Below are positions 33,269 through 43,572 of a stretch of DNA of 64,000 bases, piece after piece; the stretch's first letter is position 1; each line of letters opens with the position of its first letter. The translations under genes and the position numbers were made by a program. Where the stretch lies: contig JARGXX010000003.1 of assembly GCA_030374765.1 (NCBI GenBank), forward strand, positions 1,240,001 through 1,304,000, written 5' to 3'. This DNA comes from Agarophyton chilense. Lineage: Eukaryota; Rhodophyta; Florideophyceae; Gracilariales; Gracilariaceae. The notes under the pieces are model-generated. The model was not told the origin of the DNA, made no database searches, and worked only from the letters and a program-made list of their open reading frames with translations.

Positions 33269-33946
33269 TACCTTGAGGGTAAACCGGAATGAAAAACCGG
33301 AAAAAGGTCGCGTAATTACCGACGGGGCCGCTCAACACCAATAAGGTCTCACAACCGGAAGCTTCCACCACGGACCCAGGCCAACACCTCAATGGTTGTA
33401 TCGACGCAGGCTCAGGCCCCACCGGCGCCACGAGTCAATCCTTACAAGGTAGACGAAACCTGAAAGATCGAGAAGCCAGGAAACCTTCAGGGAAAAGACG
33501 GACAAACGGTTACGGTCGCGACGCCGCCAATTAAGGGCAGCACTACCTGAAGGGTTGTCGAGCCATGGGATCGACCAGGTGGGACGGCGCTGCGCAGGGA
33601 CCTAGGAGGGGACTGAAGTTTGAGAAACCGGGAAAAGGTGAGACACCAACTTGGTTAGACAGGGGGGCTATGCGGAAGCAGAATCGCAAGCAAGCAGGGC
33701 CACTACCGAAACGGTGTCTGCGAGCGCGCTAGTTACACTGCATCGCCCTCATAATAGTCCGTACCTGAATGGTTGTCGCTCAATTCGTGCGCCGACGTCG
33801 CCGCGCGCCCTCCCCAACCGATACTGGCGCCGAGTTCTGAACCTCAAGGGATCGCGCACCGCGCCAGGAAACTACTCCGATGCCCGCACTGCTGTCGCTC
33901 GCTACAACAATATGGTGTGATGAAGGGATACACGGGGCGTGCCTCG
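33269..33946 (-). other. Leader between antisense ORF and 3' LTR, copy 2
   Basis: Equivalent to 1173-1848 of copy 1; no gene. Rich in CC-N5/6-GG sites. Confidence 0.5.
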
Positions 33947-33963
33947 TGGGTAGGAAGGGGGTC
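33947..33963 (+). other. Polypurine tract of copy 2
   Basis: GGGTAGGAAGGGGGTC directly precedes the 3' LTR. Confidence 0.75.
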
Positions 33964-34596
33964 TGTCTTATAGTGGCGGAAGGGCTGACCTTTGAGGTGT
34001 CCGAGGCACTACGCTGACCTTGTAGGTGATTGGTACGAGGAATCATCGGCCACATAGCTCCGGGCGAGCTACCATCTAGGTGTTTCAGCCACTTGTAGTG
34101 TTTACATGTACCTTCTGGTTGAGTAATTGTTAGTGATAGTAATTATAATTATGCATGTTTTAGTAGAGTAGTTGAGTGGCCACCTAGCACTGTAGCCAGT
34201 GCTGGCCAGGTCTCTGACACTAGGTCAGAGACCGTGCCTTGCTGGCACCTCCCGGGTGATCTGGAGAGTGCAGTCCACTGCATATAGGGAACTGCACCTC
34301 CCCCATCCTAATCTGATAAAGACAGGCACCACTTGGGTCACGACTCTACCTTTTGGTTTATTGTTTCTCAAGTACCACACAGGCTTTCCCGCGCGTCGAC
34401 GCCTACCATCGTTTACCTACACGGTATAGGCTAGTCGCCCCGCTGTTTGCCCCTTCGGGTTTTCACGGTGCCCTGTTACCATCGAGGTTTGCTACGTCTA
34501 CCTTCTAAGGTTGAGCGTCAACACGCTACCTACGGTTGAGCGTCACCACGCTCCCGAGACAAGACAGTAGCATACCCCAGAGGTTATTGTCCGACA
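33964..34596 (+). repeat. 3' LTR of copy 2
   Basis: 633 bp from TGTCTTATAG to TTGTCCGACA; hairpin cluster at about 34186-34282. Confidence 0.95.
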
Positions 34597-34860
34597 CCAG
34601 TCATTGCGTTACAGTTAACCGGAAAAAAACTAGTCTTTCTCATACATCACACAAATACAAAGAAAACACCAATAAGAGACTCTATCTTGCAACACGAACT
34701 GGTGTATTTAACGGTAAAGACATCACAGCGTACACGCGTATTGAGGTGGCTGGACGTACTGCAGCTCTGCGTAGAAGTAATGCAAGCACATTCTCCCATA
34801 TGTAAAGCCATGGCCACTTGAACGCGAGTTGGCACCCAAGCGCGTGATGTTGACCATGTG

Positions 34861-35163
34861 CTGTATGAGAAGGCTAGGTGTTTTAGAGTGCTTGTTTGAA
34901 GGCAAAAAGTTGAACGTTTATTTGTTTTTACATGGTTTAGTGGAGAAGAAGTGCTGTGTGCAAAAAAAGAAACGTATTGAAACAGCACTAAGTTTTGGGT
35001 TGTGCAATCACGCTTGAAATGGGTTTAAAGTGGCTTATGCGAAATATTAGGTGGTTGTAGGGAGTTTAGTAGTGTTGCTCAAATGTAGGGAGAGGGTGGT
35101 TGGCGAAGGCGAAATATGGCGCTTGGGAATCCCAAGGAGGTGTTTTAGGATGTGGGAAGACAT
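34861..35163. repeat. ~300-bp direct repeat, unit A
   Basis: Shares with unit B the blocks ATGGTTTAGTGGAGAAGAAG, ATGACGCTTGAAATGGG (here ATCACG), AAATGTAGGGAGAGG, GGCGAAGGCGAAATATGG and GTGTTTTAGGATGTGGG in the same order and spacing. Confidence 0.8.
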
Positions 35164-35211
35164 AGTCAAACAGGGCGATTTGGATTGCCTGGAGGCAATA
35201 AATTTCAACTG

Positions 35212-35298
35212 CGAATTACGGCTCATAATTCCCACCGTTATTGTTGAGTTGCATTGTTTTTTCGCACTTTCGGGGTGCAAATTATGAGCCGTAATTCG
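35212..35298. repeat. 19-bp perfect inverted repeat, 49-bp spacer
   Basis: CGAATTACGGCTCATAATT (35212-35230) and its exact complement (35280-35298). Confidence 0.85.
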
Positions 35299-35619
35299 AA
35301 TTTGACAAAAAGTGCTCGGAGGCAATTTCACGCAATGTTAGCAAATTCTTTTTCCTCGTACCAGTCGAAGTATCAAAGCCAACGCCGCTGTACACAGCCG
35401 ATTTTCATACCTACGCCTCATTTCAACGGCTTTTTACTGGCGTTTACGAAGATTATCGAACCGCTTGGAGCGGAATGTCTATTTTAGCCGTCGGCTAACC
35501 TTAGAATACCACATGCAAATAGTGTCTAATGTGGAGGGTGAACGGGCTCGCTGGAAGGGTGCCGGCAGAGGTGCTTGTAGAAAAACATTTTTAGGTGCAG
35601 TTTTGGGAACTTGTAGCAG

Positions 35620-35938
35620 CTGTATAGAGAGGAGAGTGGTGAGAAGGTTTGGTTTTTTAAGAGAACTTGGGTGAAATTGAAAAGTTGTACGTTTAGTAAT
35701 TGTGACATGGTTTAGTGGAGAAGAAGCGTTGTGCGCGAAAGAAGAGACGCATTGGAACAACAGTAAGCTTTCTGTGTTGCAATGACGCTTGAAATGGGCC
35801 TAAAGAGGCTCATGCGAGATATGAGGCGGGTGTTGAGAGTTTAGTGATGTGGCGCAAATGTAGGGAGAGGCGTGTTGGCGAAGGCGAAATATGGAGTCTG
35901 GGGGGCCCCAGGGCGTGTTTTAGGATGTGGGCAGACAT
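35620..35938. repeat. ~300-bp direct repeat, unit B
   Basis: Second copy of unit A; it ends 14 bp before the probable TAN1 start codon, so it could include that gene's promoter. Confidence 0.8.
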
Positions 35939-35951
35939 TACCGTCATCCAC

Positions 35952-37335
35952 ATGGACGCAACGCTGCCGCAGAAGCGCAACACTGCCGCAGAAGCAGGAG
36001 GCCCCCAAGAATGCCGCACTGTCCTCTCGAGCGCGACGGAAAAAATTTCGCACGGTGGGCGTCCATACTGTTCGACGCGCCGATCTCAGTCAGGCGCAAT
36101 GTGGCGTGCTTGTGGGCTGCACCCCGGGCCACGAGCATCATGCTTTCCGTGACGCCGTCGTACTTCTGTCCCGTTTCGTCAAGGAGGCGTGCGCGGGTGG
36201 CGGTGAGGCCCCGAGGCATGCAGGCCGCGACGGCGATGAGGGTGAGCACAAGGGCGACGGCGACAGCAAGGCGAGTACCGGTGGTGATCCACTAGAAAAA
36301 GAGTTGGACGACTTGCGAAGAGGGGGTAGTGACAAAGTGTTCACCCGTGTCGTGGCCGACGTGAAAGGCGCCGTATTCCTTCGCGTCAATGATCAGAAAG
36401 CCGATCTGGAGCAAGTAGTGGAACGCGCGTTGCTCGAAGCACGACAGACTGGCAATGCTGGTTCTCGCCATTGTATCCGAGTGCTCCCTATATATGGCAC
36501 GTGCTACGCGAAGGTCGACACGGCCATTACCGTGGCTTTGACCGTCGTCAAAGAGCACTTTCCCGTCGTGGAGCGGCAGGGAGGTGTGTCATATGCTATT
36601 GTGTTCCGCGCAAGACTCAACAATTCTGCGAAAAGGGATGCATATATCGATGCCATTGCGGCCGCTATTCATGCGTATGAACCGCGCTATAAAGTAGATT
36701 TGACAAAGCCGGATGTGGTGCTGATTGTAGAAGTTATGAAGACCAGTTGTTGTATCGGAACGTTTCGAAAGTACTACCAGCTGGCAAAACTGAATCTCAG
36801 GGAGGCTGCTTGTCCTTCCAATCCAAAACAAACGAAAAAAGAGAGGGCCACAAAAGAGAAAGACGAAAATGTTGGCAAAGTTGCAAACCGAGCTACGGAT
36901 CAAGTTGCTGGCCAAACTGAGAGCAAAGTGACGGCTACGGACTCCACTGAAATTGCTGATGGAGCCCCAACTGAAAGTATAAATGAAGCTGCAAACGTTT
37001 CCAGTGAGGACGTAGCTAACAACGCTACCAATAAACTTGCTCCCGAAATTTCCAATGAAGCGGACAACAAGGCTGCCAATGAGGATGAACCGAAAGCTGT
37101 AAATGACTCTGCACCTAAAGCTTGCGACCGAGTCGGGAGCAAAGTCGCCAATCAAGTTGCCCCTCAAATTGGAGATGAAGTCGCAAACAAAGTCCCGGAA
37201 GAATGTGTCTACGCGAGTAAGAAAACGAAAGAATCGGAACAGAAATCAGAGTCTGCTGACGAAGGGGAAGCCTCGAAGGCAATCTCGATGGAAGGAACAG
37301 TAGAAGAAGATGACGAGGAAGCTGCAGCCAAGTAG
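35952..37335 (+). CDS. TAN1: TAN1/THUMPD1-like tRNA acetylation adaptor, start disrupted by a 19-bp duplication
   Basis: TAN1/THUMPD1 binds tRNA through its THUMP domain and helps the Kre33/NAT10 acetyltransferase form ac4C12 in tRNA-Ser and tRNA-Leu. The main frame is open to TAA at 37335. The THUMP region (about 36330-36810) has IRVLPIYGTCYAKV, AIVFRARLNNSAKRDAY and KVDLTKPDVVLIVEVMKTSC followed by YQLAKLNLRE, all in the family order. An N-terminal block (QCGVLVGCTPGHEHHAFRDA) also fits. The ~150-residue tail is Ala/Asn/Glu/Lys-rich and low-complexity. This frame has no ATG upstream of THUMP; the only good ATG (35952) is one frame off because of a tandem 19-bp duplication (35957-35975, 35976-35994), whose removal would put it in frame. 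So it is either a recent null allele, a sequence error, or it uses another start. Confidence 0.75.
35957..35994. repeat. Tandem 19-bp duplication at the TAN1 start
   Basis: Two units of CGCAAC-R-CTGCCGCAGAAG with one G/A difference, directly after ATGGA. Confidence 0.9.
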
Positions 37336-37859
37336 TTCTTGTCACAGAAGACGCACGAAGCTGTGTTTACGTGTGATGGCACTATGTGTGATGTTGGGAG
37401 TCCCAACTTGGGACGGTTCCATGCTGGTCAGCGATGTAACGCTACGCAGTGCGTTTTGATTGGCCGCGTATCCGTCTAGGCACATACTGTACTGTGCAAA
37501 CCCATCCGCTCAGTAACCGCTAACGGCCACGTGCCACGGCGCGTCACAAGATGCAAGAAGATTGCGTTTCTAATGGCCGCCGCGGTAGTTGGGGGGGGGG
37601 AATGTCCTTCCTCGTGGAGATTTTCATCAACTATTCGTAGCCTTCACTACGTTTTTATTTCAGCAGATATTGTTGCGCATGTGTAGATCCCGTTGATTGA
37701 TGATTGCAGTACCAGCCGACGAAATTCGCGTGCCATCCCACTTGCACTTCAGAGGTGCCGTATGCAACAGATACGCAATGCGGCGCTGTTCATAAGACTG
37801 CCTAAAACGGACCACGGTGCTGTCGCTCATGCCTATCATTCTGTCAACTCTTCTGAGAC
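37336..37859. other. Intergenic DNA between TAN1 and the ABC transporter
   Basis: No gene seen. A run of ten G lies at 37591-37600. It should contain the promoter of the downstream gene; no clear element is recognisable. Confidence 0.6.
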
Positions 37860-40800
37860 ATGCCGGACCCTGTTTTAAAAATGCCTGCGGAGCGCCCGCC
37901 TACGAAGGAGCATGGGCGCGCTAATATTGCTCGCGCTGATGCTACTTTGCCCATCAAGCCTTCGCCGCGATGGCGTCGTCGCCGAAAGCCTCGAGTGTCT
38001 GAGAAGGAATTTGACCAGTCCAACCAAGCATCCCGAATCCGCTACTGGAGGCTCTTTCGGTATGCTTCCAGTTTGGACAAGGCTATGGTGTTGGCGGCCG
38101 TTGCCATAGCTGCCGTTCACGGTGCCATGTTCCCTATTCTCATCACTACCTTTGGCAGTGTTGTGGATGAATTTGGAAATACCCTACTTCCTCAGTCCGA
38201 CCCGAACTATTCGCTAACTTCCGCTATTTCAGCATCTTATTCTTCATCTTCCAATCTTGTTCTTTCTATAGCCATCGCCAGTTTTGTGCTTGGTACTGCA
38301 CAGCTTTCTTTGGCTATTTACGCTGCGAATCGTATTGGAAATCGAATGCGCACCCTGTGTTTTCGTTCGCTTCTCCGACAGGACTGTCATTTTTACGACC
38401 ATCAAGAAACCGGTATTTTGACACACCTCATCATAAATGATATTAATCTCATTCAATCTGGTATCGGAGATAAGCTGCCCACCTGCGTTCAGTACACCTC
38501 CACTTTCTTTGTGGGAATTATCATAGCCTTCGTGTACGGTTGGAAGCTCACCTTGGTGATTCTTGCTATCACTCCCCTCTTGTTGTGCACCGGGTTAGTG
38601 TTTGGATATCTCAATGCTGCCGCTGAGGGGCAGGGAAATTCCGCCTATGCGGCGGCCACCGCTGTTGCAACTGAGGGTCTGCGTCTCATGCGAACTGTTA
38701 CTGCGTTCTCAGGGCAAGAAGAAGAGGCGTCTCGCTATGAGAACGCCTTAAAGCGGGCGTTTCGCACAGCTGTTCGTTCTGCACTGATTTCCGGTATTGG
38801 TCTTGGAGCTGCCTTTTCTATTATCATTATGTCTTATGCTTTGAGCTTCTGGTATGGATCTCGTCTTGTGCGTACTGGGGAGAACTCACCGGGAGATGTT
38901 CTGCTCGTGTTTTTGTCTGTTGCGATTGGAGCTAGCTCGCTGGGAACGGCTGGCCCGGCGTTTAAATCAATCCCCGTCGCACAGGGGGTAGCCCCACGAG
39001 TGTTCGAGATAATTGAACGAAAGAGCGAGATTGATCCACTCGATTGTGATGTGGGGCGTATTCCGGACCATCAGGTTTCTGGCTGTCTCTGTTTCCGCAA
39101 CGTGGACTTCACGTATCAGTTGGAAGGTGTGGAGGACCGTCGAATGGTGCTGAAGAATTTCAATCTTGAGATTCCGGAGGGTACTTCTGAAGCATTTGTG
39201 GGGAAGTCAGGTTGTGGAAAGTCTACTGTTGCCCGTCTTGTTATGCGCTTGTATGATCCAACAAATGGAAGTGTTACATTGGACGGTGTCGATCTTCGTG
39301 AGTTCAACGTGTGTTGGCTGAGATCTCAGATGGGCATTGTTGCGCAGACTCCATCCCTGTTCAGACTTTCCATCAAGGAAAACATTGCCCTTGGTGCGGG
39401 AATGGACTTTTCAATGGATGAGAAATCCGGGAATAGAATTATGACACCGCGTAGCGTTTCCGACGAGCAAGTTATTGAAGCTGCAAAGATAGCCAATGCT
39501 CATACGTTTATCATGAAACTACCAGACGGCTACGACACTGTTCTTGGCGAGCGTGGTGCATTATTGAGCGGCGGTCAAAAGCAAAGAATATGCATCGCGA
39601 GAGCAATTGTGCGCAATCCGAAGATTCTTATTCTGGATGAGTCCACGGCTAGTCTCGATGCTGCCAGTGAGAGTATAGTTCAAAATGCTCTAGAAAGAGC
39701 CTCTGTGGGTCGCACTACTATAACGATAGCACATCGGCTAAGCACTGTTCGTGGCTCAAGAGCCATCTCCTGCATTGACAACGGATCTGTACAAGAAAGA
39801 GGGACTCACTCGGATTTAATTCGTCGAGAAGGCGGTATTTACAAAAAGTTAATGGAGCTGCAGAATATTGAAAGGCAAAAGTTTGAAAAGGAAAAGTATG
39901 AGCTTGCCGATGATACAGATGACCAAGAAAGACTTCCGGGGCCAACTTTTACGACGAAGGATTCCATTCCTTTCACAGTGGCTACAGACTCTATTTCTAA
40001 GTCCGTACAACGTCCAGAAGATGCAGACGATAGACCACCTCTGGATAAGGGACTCTTTTTAAGAGCTTTGTGGTTAACACGCCAGGAGTGGCCTTTAATT
40101 GCGGTTGGTGTCTTCGGCTCTATCCTCCAAGCTGTCGTACTACCCCTCACTTCCATTCCTCTCACGCAGGTTATCGACGTCATGTTTCGAGGGAACAGTT
40201 CGAGCGGTATTCGGAAGTGGTGTGTTGCGTTTTTGATTCTTGCAGGAATGAGTTTCGTGGGAAATTTCTTGCAGCATAGTGCTCTGAACGTAGCAGGCGA
40301 AATCCTCACTATGAAACTTCGTCGCCTAGCTTTTCGTTCCTTGCTTCGACAGGAGATGGGATACTTCGATCTTCAAGAAAATTCTATGGGATCATTGACT
40401 CAGCTACTTTCCACTGAAGCTACAGCTGTGAAGGGCCTCACAGGTGATCTCCTTGGTATCACGATGAACATTCTTGCGGCTCTGTGTGCTGGCTTGATCA
40501 TTTCTTTTGTGACCTGTTGGCGTCTCGCCCTCATCGTTCTCGCCATTATTCCTGGAAATATTCTAGGAGGATACTTCGAAGTACGGGCTTCCGCGGGCAT
40601 CGATTCTGGTACTCGAAAATTGTTTTCAGCAGCCAACGGAATTGCGGTAGAAGCTGTGGATAATATTTCTACAGTGCGATATCTTGGGGTTGAAGATGTT
40701 TTCACAGATCGTTATAATTCGAAGATCAACGAGACTATGGTGTCAAAGCGTAAGAGTAGCGCTGTGAACGGAGTTGCATACGGCTTTTCGGAGTTTTGTA

Positions 40801-41801
40801 AGTCCATGATATGGTATGCCTCGTACAAAGCTGGAGGCACGTTTGTGGAGAAACGGTATTGCGAATATGATGAAATGTTTACGAGTACATTAGCTTTGAT
40901 GTTCAGCGCGGCAATGTTGGGTGGAGCAGCTGCGTTTCTTCCCGATCTTGTTGCAGCTAGGTTGGGAGCAACGCACATTTTCAGATTGATTGACCGTTCG
41001 AGCGAAATAGATCCAAGCAGCTCAGATGGGGACAGCATCTGTGGAATCGAGAAGGGGATTTCAATGAAGAAGGTCTTCTTTGAGTATCCAAGAAGACCTG
41101 ATTGTCGAGTGCTTCGTGGGCTTAGCCTGGATATTGATCGAGGGAAGACTGTGGCCGTTGTTGGACCCAGTGGTCACGGGAAGAGTACTGTCATCTTGTT
41201 GTTGGAACGATTCTACTCAATTCGAAAAGGGAGTATCAAATTTGATGACAAAGACTCAGATTCCATCAATGTTCAAAGTCTTCGTAGCACAATGGGACTC
41301 GTCTCTCAAGAACCTGAGCTTTTCAATAGGTCTGTTTTTGACAACATTGCTTATGGTGCGAATCTTGGCAGTGGAAGCGTCATAACGATCAGTGATGTGG
41401 AAGAGGCTGCCAAACTCGCAAATGCGCATGATTTCATTCAGGCACTGCCTCAAGGATACGACACGCATGTAGGTACAAGAGGAGATTCGTTGAGTGGGGG
41501 ACAGAAACAGCGAATAGCAATTGCCAGGAGTTTGATTCGAAAACCTCCTTTGCTTCTTTTAGACGAGGCAACGAGCGCCTTGGATAGTGAAAGTGAGAAG
41601 GCCGTTCAGATGGCTCTTGAGAACGCAATTCAAGGACGAAGTACGGTTCTTGTGGCTCACAGATTATCTACGATTCGGAATGCGGATGTCATTGCAGTGG
41701 TTCAACGAGGAGTTATTGTGGAACTCGGAAATCATGAATCTCTCTTACGGAGAAACGGGGAGTACGCTAAGTTGGTTGAGCACCAGATTTCAGAGATTTA
41801 A
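37860..41801 (+). CDS. Full-length ABCB-type (P-glycoprotein/MDR) ABC exporter
   Basis: A single 1,313-codon exon with the full TMD-NBD-TMD-NBD order of ABCB exporters, which use ATP to move lipids or hydrophobic compounds out of the cytosol. A basic N-terminus (to ~65) precedes TMD1 (~75-370). NBD1: Walker A GKSGCGKST (448-456; usual G-P-S replaced by G-K-S), Q-loop IVAQTPSLF, signature LSGGQKQR (569-576), Walker B ILILDES (D593, E594), H-loop IAHRLSTV. The linker at ~650-730 is charged. TMD2 ~735-1010. NBD2: Walker A GPSGHGKST (1102-1110), Q-loop LVSQEPELF, signature LSGGQKQR (1211-1218), Walker B LLLLDEATSALD (D1235, E1236), H-loop VAHRLSTI. Both catalytic glutamates are present, so both sites look competent. 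Length is typical. A second in-frame Met follows seven codons later. Substrate and membrane cannot be told from sequence. Confidence 0.95.
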   Translation: MPDPVLKMPAERPPTKEHGRANIARADATLPIKPSPRWRRRRKPRVSEKEFDQSNQASRIRYWRLFRYASSLDKAMVLAAVAIAAVHGAMFPILITTFGSVVDEFGNTLLPQSDPNYSLTSAISASYSSSSNLVLSIAIASFVLGTAQLSLAIYAANRIGNRMRTLCFRSLLRQDCHFYDHQETGILTHLIINDINLIQSGIGDKLPTCVQYTSTFFVGIIIAFVYGWKLTLVILAITPLLLCTGLVFGYLNAAAEGQGNSAYAAATAVATEGLRLMRTVTAFSGQEEEASRYENALKRAFRTAVRSALISGIGLGAAFSIIIMSYALSFWYGSRLVRTGENSPGDVLLVFLSVAIGASSLGTAGPAFKSIPVAQGVAPRVFEIIERKSEIDPLDCDVGRIPDHQVSGCLCFRNVDFTYQLEGVEDRRMVLKNFNLEIPEGTSEAFVGKSGCGKSTVARLVMRLYDPTNGSVTLDGVDLREFNVCWLRSQMGIVAQTPSLFRLSIKENIALGAGMDFSMDEKSGNRIMTPRSVSDEQVIEAAKIANAHTFIMKLPDGYDTVLGERGALLSGGQKQRICIARAIVRNPKILILDESTASLDAASESIVQNALERASVGRTTITIAHRLSTVRGSRAISCIDNGSVQERGTHSDLIRREGGIYKKLMELQNIERQKFEKEKYELADDTDDQERLPGPTFTTKDSIPFTVATDSISKSVQRPEDADDRPPLDKGLFLRALWLTRQEWPLIAVGVFGSILQAVVLPLTSIPLTQVIDVMFRGNSSSGIRKWCVAFLILAGMSFVGNFLQHSALNVAGEILTMKLRRLAFRSLLRQEMGYFDLQENSMGSLTQLLSTEATAVKGLTGDLLGITMNILAALCAGLIISFVTCWRLALIVLAIIPGNILGGYFEVRASAGIDSGTRKLFSAANGIAVEAVDNISTVRYLGVEDVFTDRYNSKINETMVSKRKSSAVNGVAYGFSEFCKSMIWYASYKAGGTFVEKRYCEYDEMFTSTLALMFSAAMLGGAAAFLPDLVAARLGATHIFRLIDRSSEIDPSSSDGDSICGIEKGISMKKVFFEYPRRPDCRVLRGLSLDIDRGKTVAVVGPSGHGKSTVILLLERFYSIRKGSIKFDDKDSDSINVQSLRSTMGLVSQEPELFNRSVFDNIAYGANLGSGSVITISDVEEAAKLANAHDFIQALPQGYDTHVGTRGDSLSGGQKQRIAIARSLIRKPPLLLLDEATSALDSESEKAVQMALENAIQGRSTVLVAHRLSTIRNADVIAVVQRGVIVELGNHESLLRRNGEYAKLVEHQISEI

Positions 41802-43572
41802 CGGATAGATATGACAGCGCCCAAAGCATCACCAATAGCATGGGCAAGTGGGTTGCATCATGAATCATTGTTCAAAACTCGAGGAAGAGGCGTTCCTAGT
41901 CGTTGTTACTGCCCTCCCCATTAAAGCAAGTGTATCTGGAGAAGATGAACGAGGAAGATATATATTACTTCCCCAGTGAAGCCGATATCGAATCATTGCG
42001 GCTCGCAACACTAGATACTAAGAATTCACAAAACACTCTTTTATTGCGAGTGACGTACGTTAATTCTTAGTGAGCCAAGGAACACCTCTAAGACCCCTAA
42101 CTCTTTACCCAACGACGTAGCTACTAAATACTCAGTCGAGATATGAAAGTCGTTTGAGAGTATCTCTACCGATAATCATTGCCTTTGATCCCTCGTTCGT
42201 AATGGTTTTAACCTCTTCATTCTCGCTCTCTCTTTTACGGGCATGCTACGTTCTATTAATACGTAGCAAACAACGTTACTTTTAGAAGAAACGCTCTCTC
42301 ACCAAAAAGGCCAACACTCTATCAGGCCCTTTGATGGTGATTTCTTCAAGACCAAGACCTTGACGCTCGTGAAGAGAAGGAAACAAAACCTTTTCGACAG
42401 TACCCGCTTTGAACACCGTAACGCATAGTGGTCTACAGAATTGAGAACATTCGGCCTGCAATTACATATCAACCGCTTCCCAATCATCACTGATCCAAAC
42501 GGGTGTAATGATAACGTGTGTCCAACATAAAGTTGTGAAAGCGCAACTTCCGCCTGTCGTTGAGTAAACAATTTCTTGAACTTGTCAGGAACCGATACCA
42601 GTAAAGTCTTTGAACCACTTGATACTTTCAGTCGCCTATAACTGTCAGAAAAATCTATTGGTACTCGAATCGCTCCTGTTCGATATCATTTGTCATTATC
42701 GTAAAACTCCATCGCGTGCATGACGACACTTCGCAGCCGTCTTAAGTGACGTCAACAATATCCGTGAGAACGGGTTTTTCGTGTTTCCAGTGAGGTTGTG
42801 GCGAACAATCGACACCTGAACACGGGAGAGTCAGATCGTGTACGCAATCAAACCGAGTAGATTGTTTTGATTATAGGTCAGCCGAGGTCACACCACGTAC
42901 TTCTTTCAGGTACGTTATATTCATTCAATCTAGGGTCGCGAGAACCCTTGCCTCCCAACCGTCGAGCCAATAGATGGTATGGTGCAGGTGAACCACGGTG
43001 AGGTCCGATGAAAGGCATTCTCTCCGTGAAACGATCGGGGCATTTATTTCACGGCGCCGGTTCTCGTCCGAAGAATCCAAACATAACGATCAGTGTTCTG
43101 TGCGTTCTGTATCGGCTCTGCCCTTGAGAGGGCGACTTCGAGAAGGAGGCGAGTATGAACAACTCCTCCTCTGGTAGCTTTCTTTTTCACAAGCAGTCCA
43201 CGTTCTGCCCTACGCCGGACCAATAGATCAATCAAATACTTCACGTCGCACTTGGAGCACCGTCTGTGCACCGTGGCCCCAAGTACCTCATGAATAGTGG
43301 CAGATTGCTCTGTACCTAGACTGGGGGAGAAGTGTCGGTGGCCAGTGATCACGGAGAGGGTAACCGAAAGCAAGAACGTGGACATCGATCATGACTGTCC
43401 GGGCAAAGTTCTCGACGGCTGATCAAAGTGACACGCAGCTGTACTGGTTTGGCCAGGATCTTAGACAATATAAACGCCTTTTCTTTCATCGTGGTGCTCG
43501 GATGCTGAGCACAAACCCTTCTAGTCACGAGCGAGGATTCTTAAAGCCGAATGCAAAGCGAAAATGGTCCCG
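41802..43572. other. Intergenic DNA
   Basis: 1.8 kb with no supportable gene. A minus-strand open stretch at 43044-43385 has a hydrophobic start but no recognisable family. Confidence 0.55.

Larger units (their letters stand above)
23314..34596 (+). mobile_element. Family 1 retrotransposon, copy 2, full length (11.3 kb)
   Basis: Both LTRs (634 and 633 bp), a primer-binding region, gag, protease, pol, intercistronic hairpin, antisense ORF and polypurine tract are present in order. Gag carries several in-frame stops and a frameshift, pol carries frameshifts and stops, and the antisense ORF one stop. The 5-bp flanks differ (GTAGC left, CCAGT right), so no target-site duplication is visible, unlike copy 3. 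Confidence 0.95.
34597..35951. other. Non-coding DNA between copy 2 and TAN1, with a duplicated unit
   Basis: No recognised gene. Contains two imperfect direct copies of a ~300-bp unit and a perfect inverted repeat, listed separately. Minus-strand open stretches in the two units encode similar short peptides, so a small unrecognised gene family cannot be excluded. Confidence 0.45.

Noticed and set aside
42299..42571. 90-codon minus-strand ORF
   Set aside because: No motif, no homologue recognised, isolated in non-coding DNA.
43044..43385. Minus-strand ORF with hydrophobic start, possible secreted protein
   Set aside because: No family resemblance and no supporting context; open frame of this size is expected by chance.
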